Shown: positions 59,944-64,000 of the stretch, one piece after another
Position numbering within the stretch: the stretch's first letter is position 1
Layout: every line of letters begins with the position of its first letter
From: Dissulfuribacter thermophilus
Lineage (GTDB): Bacteria > Desulfobacterota > Dissulfuribacteria > Dissulfuribacterales > Dissulfuribacteraceae
Assembly: GCF_001687335.1 (NCBI RefSeq)
Contig: NZ_MAGO01000001.1
Location: 248,001-312,000 of the forward strand
Direction of reading: 5' to 3'
Length of the DNA: 64,000 bases
The notes under the pieces: generated by a model
What the model saw: the letters and a program-made list of their open reading frames with translations, nothing else
The model's database searches: none
What the model was told of the DNA's origin: nothing
Made by a program: the position numbers and the translations under genes

Positions 59944-61404
59944 TTACCTGGCTTGAGGAAGCCAGGGCAAAGGCCTCGGCTCAGCACGAAGTCCAGAGTA
60001 AGAGGCAGCAACTCTTGTGAGTCTTATACCAAAATCCTTTTGCTGAAGGGCATGCACGTGAGTATATGTGGCAAAGAGATTTTTATATAGTACGCCCTCT
60101 TCCTTGCCATCGAAGCCATGACCTCTCATCACTGAACAAGAAAGAACGCTCTTTTGGAGAGTGTTTATTTTTATTGGTCGAGAGTAATGAAATTCATGGC
60201 CTTTTAGGGTGAAGCCTTCTTCATAAAAAGGGGTAGGCCTCTCTACCTTGAGAATGCTATATCCATGTCCTTGTGGCCTCTTTTCCACCAAAAAATCGTA
60301 GTCTATTGCTCCCACCATTGGATAGGTGTTCCCTTGGTGGGTAATGCTTCGACCGAGATACATCAATCCTCCACACTCTGCATAGACTGGCAGCCCATTT
60401 TCAATGGCCTCTTTAACCGATTTTTTGAAGGCCTCGTTTTTTGAGAGTTTCTCTGCCTGGGTCTCTGGAAAGCCGCCACCAATATATAGAAGGTCGATAT
60501 CAGGAAGTTTTGGTGTATTTATCGCGCTTATGAACTCTATTTGTGCCCCGTTTTTTTGTAAGGCCTCTAGGTTTTCAGGATAATAAAATTGAAAGGCCTC
60601 ATCCATAAGAACCCCAATTCGGACTCTTTTGGGCTGAGTGAGACAGTGAAAAACAGACTGGGCCTCTAGTCCATCTGATAACGCTAGAGGACCGGCGCTT
60701 TTTGCAATATCTATTACAGCATCGATGTCGATATTTTCCTGTATCATCTTGGAGACAGAGCTGATGCTGTTTTCTGCATCTGGGTGTTCTTCTACTGGAG
60801 TTACACCAAGGTGACGCATGGGCATGGGGTCTTTTTTGAACCTCGGGATTACGCCCAGGACCTTGATCCCAGTATAGGTCTCAATTGATTGTCTTACTAT
60901 TCTCTCGTGCCTGGCCCTAACAATGTGGTTGAGGACAATTCCCTTTATCTTTACATCTGGGTCCAAATTTTTTAGGCCTAGGGCCAGAGCAGCAGCAGTG
61001 CGGGTCATCTTTGTACAGTCTAGAATTACAATCACAGGTGCATTAATGAGTTTTGCTAGTTCTGCTGTGCTAGAGGTTCCCTCTATGTCAACCCCATCGT
61101 AAAGTCCTCTGTTACCCTCGACTATGGCAATGTCAGCCCCTTGGGCCCTTGAAATGAAAGATGCCTTTATGGTCTCATTGTCCATGAGGAATGGGTCGAG
61201 GTTGTAGCATGGGCCTCCTGAGGCCAGTTTAAGCCATTTTGCATCAATGTAGTCTGGCCCTTTTTTGAAAGAACTGACTTTTAGACCCAAATCTTTAATG
61301 GCTCGTGTGATGCCCAAAGAGGCCACAGTCTTACCTGCTCCACCTCTGAAGGCTGAAATTACGATACGTGGGGTGTAAAGATATTGTTTATCCATATTGG
61401 GCAA
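59944..61404 (-). CDS. cbiA: Cobyrinate a,c-diamide synthase (CbiA/CobB family)
   Basis: ATP-dependent amidation step of cobalamin (B12) synthesis. The N-terminal P-loop reads SAFRGGAGKTVASLGITRA and KKGPDYIDAKWL is the DRTG-like region. The GATase domain has YAECGGLMYLGRSI with the nucleophile Cys, and GHEFHYSR near the C-terminus. 486 residues with an extra ~20-residue tail beyond the usual end. It is isolated from other B12 genes here. A B12-dependent radical SAM protein in the same window would need the cofactor. Confidence 0.93.
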   Translation of the reverse strand: MPNMDKQYLYTPRIVISAFRGGAGKTVASLGITRAIKDLGLKVSSFKKGPDYIDAKWLKLASGGPCYNLDPFLMDNETIKASFISRAQGADIAIVEGNRGLYDGVDIEGTSSTAELAKLINAPVIVILDCTKMTRTAAALALGLKNLDPDVKIKGIVLNHIVRARHERIVRQSIETYTGIKVLGVIPRFKKDPMPMRHLGVTPVEEHPDAENSISSVSKMIQENIDIDAVIDIAKSAGPLALSDGLEAQSVFHCLTQPKRVRIGVLMDEAFQFYYPENLEALQKNGAQIEFISAINTPKLPDIDLLYIGGGFPETQAEKLSKNEAFKKSVKEAIENGLPVYAECGGLMYLGRSITHQGNTYPMVGAIDYDFLVEKRPQGHGYSILKVERPTPFYEEGFTLKGHEFHYSRPIKINTLQKSVLSCSVMRGHGFDGKEEGVLYKNLFATYTHVHALQQKDFGIRLTRVAASYSGLRAEPRPLPWLPQAR

Positions 61405-61481
61405 CTTTTGTTCATTGAATGATACTTGTCAACAGGAAATTTGTGTGCTTTTTCACGGTAATATACTACAATTGTCTAGTA

Positions 61482-61567
61482 TTAACCCAAATTATGCAAT
61501 TGGCGAGTTGCCCACGATGCAAGGGGGACCGGTTTGCCTCCTTTTGCAGTGCATAATTTGTGATTAA
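61482..61567. repeat. Inverted-repeat element, family A, copy 4 (86 bp)
   Basis: The inner stem CAAATTATGCA (61488-61498) and TGCATAATTTG (61550-61560) is perfect, and the outer TTAA blocks also match. Compared with copy 1, the stem has changed at several positions on both sides. The interior keeps ATTGGCGAGTTGCCC and GCCTCCTTTTGC. It lies in the cbiA upstream region and before the next plus-strand gene. Confidence 0.8.
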
Positions 61568-61647
61568 GGCACGTCAAAGGTGTAAGGATGATGGTGGGAA
61601 AAGATTCAAAATTCATGATTTGGGATTATTCAAATTAGGAGTTTCAA

Positions 61648-62151
61648 ATGAAGACCATTCCTGTCTATCATGAATTTTTAGTAAATGGCCATTCAATGGC
61701 TGAAGGTAAGGAAAAGATCAAGAGATTTTTTGACCATTATGAATTGATTTCCTATAGTGAACTTTTTTACTTGGACAAAGCTATATTAAATGGCAAACAA
61801 TCTGCTTTTTGGGAGAGGCTCGCCTCCAGTGAGGAGGTCAACAGGAGGCTTTTGAGGGACTGGATTCAGGAGATGAAAGGCACTGGGGTAAAGAATCTAG
61901 AAGATCTTGAAATGTTGCCTCAGGGTTATCCAAGTAAACTTTTTCACACAATAGCCCATGTTTTAGACGGTTTTTTTGGGGTAGATTCGCACTTTTTTAA
62001 TCTTATAGAGGACTCTCACTGGGTGAGCCAAAGGCTTAAAGAATTAATTAAGAAAAGTCCTGATTCATATTGGTTAATTACAGTAGAAGTAACCCTTGCG
62101 TATGGCTTTCAAGGGTTTGAGAAAAAAGCCCCAAGAAATATAGAGAGTTAA
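61648..62151 (+). CDS. Protein of unknown function upstream of dsr genes
   Basis: A 167-residue protein with no signal peptide or membrane segment. It is helical and rich in aromatic residues and histidines (for example HTIAHVLDGFFGVDSHFFN near residue 98). A family was not recognised. The ATG is the first good start; AGGAG is 7 bases upstream. It is about 100 bases from the RsbRD-like gene but a promoter lies between them, so it may be a separate unit. It could be a sulfur-pathway accessory gene given its position. Confidence 0.62.
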   Translation: MKTIPVYHEFLVNGHSMAEGKEKIKRFFDHYELISYSELFYLDKAILNGKQSAFWERLASSEEVNRRLLRDWIQEMKGTGVKNLEDLEMLPQGYPSKLFHTIAHVLDGFFGVDSHFFNLIEDSHWVSQRLKELIKKSPDSYWLITVEVTLAYGFQGFEKKAPRNIES

Positions 62152-62162
62152 TCCAATAAAGA

Positions 62163-62180
62163 TTGTGTCTTGACACACAA
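62163..62180 (+). promoter_or_regulatory. Rex-like palindrome on the dsr promoter
   Basis: TTGTGTCTTGACACACAA keeps the outer TTGTG-N8-CACAA of the Rex operator consensus TTGTGAANNNNTTCACAA, with changes in the inner positions. It overlaps the -35 box TTGACA. Rex is the NADH/NAD-sensing repressor that regulates sulfate-reduction genes in Desulfovibrio. Binding is inferred. Confidence 0.45.
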
Positions 62181-62198
62181 GAACAACTTTAATATAGA
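62170..62198 (+). promoter_or_regulatory. Sigma-70-like promoter of the RsbRD-dsrMK operon
   Basis: TTGACA (62170-62175) and TATAGA (62193-62198) with a 17-base spacer, about 55 bases before the RsbRD-like start codon. Confidence 0.6.
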
Positions 62199-62252
62199 AT
62201 GACTCTCAATTCATCGTGAATCTTGTTGAGGGGATTTTTGGGAGAGGTACCT

Positions 62253-62792
62253 ATGGCAGAGGCTCAAATGAGGCTAAGAGAAATTATAAGAACCAAGGAA
62301 GCGGATATCCTCAAGGAGTGGAAGCAGACACTGCTTGATACATATCCCCAAGATGCCGTTAAATTTATTCAAGGTCAGAAGAATCAATTTGCCAATCCTG
62401 TGGGGCACATTTTTGATACGGGGCTCACAAAGTGTTTTTCCAATCTCATCTTCACCGACGATAATGAAGGGGTTAAGGAATCTCTGGATGAAGTAATACG
62501 AGTGAGGGCAGTACAGGATTTCTCGCCAGCAGGGGCTTTGGCATTCATATTCGATCTAAAGGGTATTATCAGGGCCTATTGCCTAGAGCAGATAATGAAA
62601 GAAGACCTCTTGGAAGAATTGTGGCGTCTGGATGCGAGGATTGATGAGGCTGTGCTCATCGCATTCAATATTTACGCCTCTTGTAGGGAAGAGCTTGCTG
62701 AAATCAGGGTCAACGAGGTCAAAAGTAACGTTTACTTCCTGTTGAGGAAGGCAAAGATGCTGGTAGAGGAGTCTCCTGATAAGGGAGTTTAA
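62253..62792 (+). CDS. RsbRD N-terminal-domain protein upstream of dsrM
   Basis: A 179-residue helical protein resembling the N-terminal sensory domain of RsbR-type stressosome proteins (MRLREIIRTKEADILKEWKQ, then FSPAGALAFIFDLKGIIRA near residue 95). It lacks the STAS half. The ATG follows GGGAGAGG; a longer start lacks a ribosome site. It is 43 bases before dsrM, a position I recall for such genes in other sulfate reducers. Possible sensor or regulator of the sulfite-reduction machinery; not shown by sequence. Confidence 0.78.
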   Translation: MAEAQMRLREIIRTKEADILKEWKQTLLDTYPQDAVKFIQGQKNQFANPVGHIFDTGLTKCFSNLIFTDDNEGVKESLDEVIRVRAVQDFSPAGALAFIFDLKGIIRAYCLEQIMKEDLLEELWRLDARIDEAVLIAFNIYASCREELAEIRVNEVKSNVYFLLRKAKMLVEESPDKGV

Positions 62793-62835
62793 TATATTAA
62801 TTTAATTTAAAGTCTTATAAAGCGAGGTAGATGAT

Positions 62836-63819
62836 ATGAGAGTTGTCATGCCTTTATTCTTAGTGGTTGGCCTGGCACTGACTGCATGGGTTGGCTGGGC
62901 TATTCATCTTCAAGGATTATTTGGTGTCCTGGTTCCTTATTTGGCTGCCCTGATTTTTGTGGTTGGATTTTGTGTGAAGGTGGTAGACTGGGCCAAGTCT
63001 GCCGTACCGTTCAAGATTCCGACCACAGCTGGCCAGCAAAAGTCATTGCCGTGGATCAAGCACGCAAAGATTGAGAGCCCATTCACCACAGGTCAGGTGA
63101 TCCTCAGGATGTTTTTCGAGGTCTTTTTCTTCCGTTCACTCTTTAGAAACGTGAAGGGTGAGCTGAGGAGTGGACCAAGTCTTATTTACGGTCCGACCAA
63201 GTGGCTATGGCTTTCAGCGATTATGTTTCACTATGGATTTCTCATGGTCATACTTCACCATCTGAGACTTGCGACATATCCTGTTCCAGGTCCCATCGCA
63301 TTGCTTGATAAGATAGATGCAATGTTCCAGATCGGTGCTCCACCTATCTATCTTAGTAGTCTACTCCTTCTCATTGGGGTTGTTGCCTTGTTTTTGAGGA
63401 GAGTTCTGATACCTCAGGTGCGCTACATTTCGCTTGTCAATGATTACTTCCCGCTGTTCCTTATTTTTGGAATAGTGGTGAGTGGTATGCTCATGCGCTA
63501 TTTTGTTAGGACTGATATTGTGGCAGTAAAGGCACTTGTCATGGGTCTCGTCACGTTCCACCCTGTGGTACCAGAGGGGATTGGGGCAATTTTCTATATT
63601 CATTTGTTCCTCGTCTGTTGTCTCTTTGCCTATTTCCCCTTTAGTAAGCTCATGCATATGGGCGGTGTCTTCATGAGCCCGACTAGGAACTTGCCTAATA
63701 ACAACAGGGCAGTTCGCCATGTGAATCCATGGAATCCAAAGGTAAAACTCCACACCTACGAGGAGTGGGTTGAGGACTATAGGGATAAACTCGAAGAGGC
63801 AGGAATACCAACAGATTAA
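62836..63819 (+). CDS. dsrM: DsrM, membrane cytochrome b subunit of the DsrMKJOP complex
   Basis: Heme b integral membrane protein of the NarI-like family that passes menaquinol electrons to DsrK. About five to six hydrophobic segments; candidate heme ligands are His in MFHYGFLMVILHHLR (about residues 133-147) and FYIHLFLVCC (near 257). Cys, Trp and Arg patterns fit DsrM. 327 residues. The ribosome site AAGCGAGGTAG is 8 bases before the ATG. dsrK follows 18 bases later. Confidence 0.93.
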   Translation: MRVVMPLFLVVGLALTAWVGWAIHLQGLFGVLVPYLAALIFVVGFCVKVVDWAKSAVPFKIPTTAGQQKSLPWIKHAKIESPFTTGQVILRMFFEVFFFRSLFRNVKGELRSGPSLIYGPTKWLWLSAIMFHYGFLMVILHHLRLATYPVPGPIALLDKIDAMFQIGAPPIYLSSLLLLIGVVALFLRRVLIPQVRYISLVNDYFPLFLIFGIVVSGMLMRYFVRTDIVAVKALVMGLVTFHPVVPEGIGAIFYIHLFLVCCLFAYFPFSKLMHMGGVFMSPTRNLPNNNRAVRHVNPWNPKVKLHTYEEWVEDYRDKLEEAGIPTD

Positions 63820-63837
63820 TAAAAAAGGGTGAGAGAT

Positions 63838-64000
63838 ATGGCAGTACCAAAACCAAACGAACTTTTAAAAATAGATCATAAACCTCCCAAGAAATGGTGG
63901 ATGGATACAAAGCCCACTTTTAGGCCTGGGACATATAGTTATCCATCCAAGCCAAAGAACATTGAGATCCTGGACATGTGGAATCCTAGGGAGTGGTCGC
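63838..64000 (+). CDS. dsrK: DsrK, partial, cut by the window end
   Basis: The first 54 codons of an iron-sulfur protein that receives electrons from DsrM and probably reduces the DsrC trisulfide. The start MAVPKPNELLKIDHKPPKK and IEILDMWNPREWS match DsrK N-termini. Cluster motifs are beyond the edge. AAGGGTGAG directly before the ATG. Reading continues without a stop to the window end. Confidence 0.88.
   Translation, partial: MAVPKPNELLKIDHKPPKKWWMDTKPTFRPGTYSYPSKPKNIEILDMWNPREWS

Noticed and set aside
59944-61404. A cobalamin riboswitch upstream of cbiA
   Set aside because: The upstream region holds a family A repeat and no B12-box-like sequence that I could see.

Overview
The window looks like the chromosome of an anaerobic, Gram-negative sulfur-metabolising bacterium of the Desulfobacterota type. 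The strongest pointer is the right end, where a full dsrM and the start of dsrK appear, the membrane electron-transfer genes of dissimilatory sulfite reduction. Two gene pairs or signals support this: outer-membrane and lipoprotein functions (lgt, lspA, TolC, FadL, Mpl), and a sigma-54 promoter and a sigma-54 activator. A thermophilic Dissulfuribacter-like relative is possible, but that is only an impression. No phage, transposase or CRISPR array was seen.

Layout. 0-7 kb: divergent argS and cysS, a small zinc-ribbon protein, then mpl-tgt-yajC. 7-10.8 kb: a lipoprotein and a secreted retropepsin-like protease, followed by a type IV pilin gene that has a clear sigma-54 promoter and an upstream TGTC array but a shifted reading frame. 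10.9-14.1 kb (minus strand): nucleotide-sugar epimerase, glmS, HNH nuclease. 14.1-15.8 kb: HDOD protein coupled to a KptA-like protein that lacks key residues. 16-21.8 kb: a tripartite RND efflux system whose adaptor gene is frameshifted. 22-31.4 kb: BepA-like protease, lspA, groESL under a CIRCE element, plsC, Ca/Na antiporter, FadL and acyl-CoA synthetase. 31.4-38.9 kb: repeat-rich spacer, frameshifted UvrD-like helicase, gatCA, a signalling cluster (HDOD, frameshifted GGDEF) and a ZnuA-like protein.

38.8-43.1 kb (minus strand): lgt, an unknown gene, a poly(A) polymerase family gene and a sigma-54 activator. 43.4-49 kb: fbp, htpX, EamA transporter, radical SAM protein and an unknown. 49-55 kb (minus strand): ANTAR response regulator, tRNA-Gln, then an overlapping four-gene operon (hydantoinase, PAS histidine kinase, MscS channel, MEMO protein). 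55-57.7 kb (minus strand): ndk-thiL-ogt-phosphoesterase, all overlapping. 58-64 kb: DUF1992 gene, tRNA-Leu, ribF, ferredoxin, cobyrinate a,c-diamide synthase, an unknown, and an RsbRD-like gene leading into dsrMK.

The most notable signals that do not fit ordinary housekeeping are: four genes each interrupted by one net base; an approximately 86-bp inverted-repeat family whose stems change in a compensating way; a second family of imperfect inverted-repeat elements; a Rex-like palindrome on the -35 box of the dsr promoter; the sigma-54 pilin promoter; and the degenerate KptA protein. All assignments come from reading the sequence and known family motifs; no database search was run.
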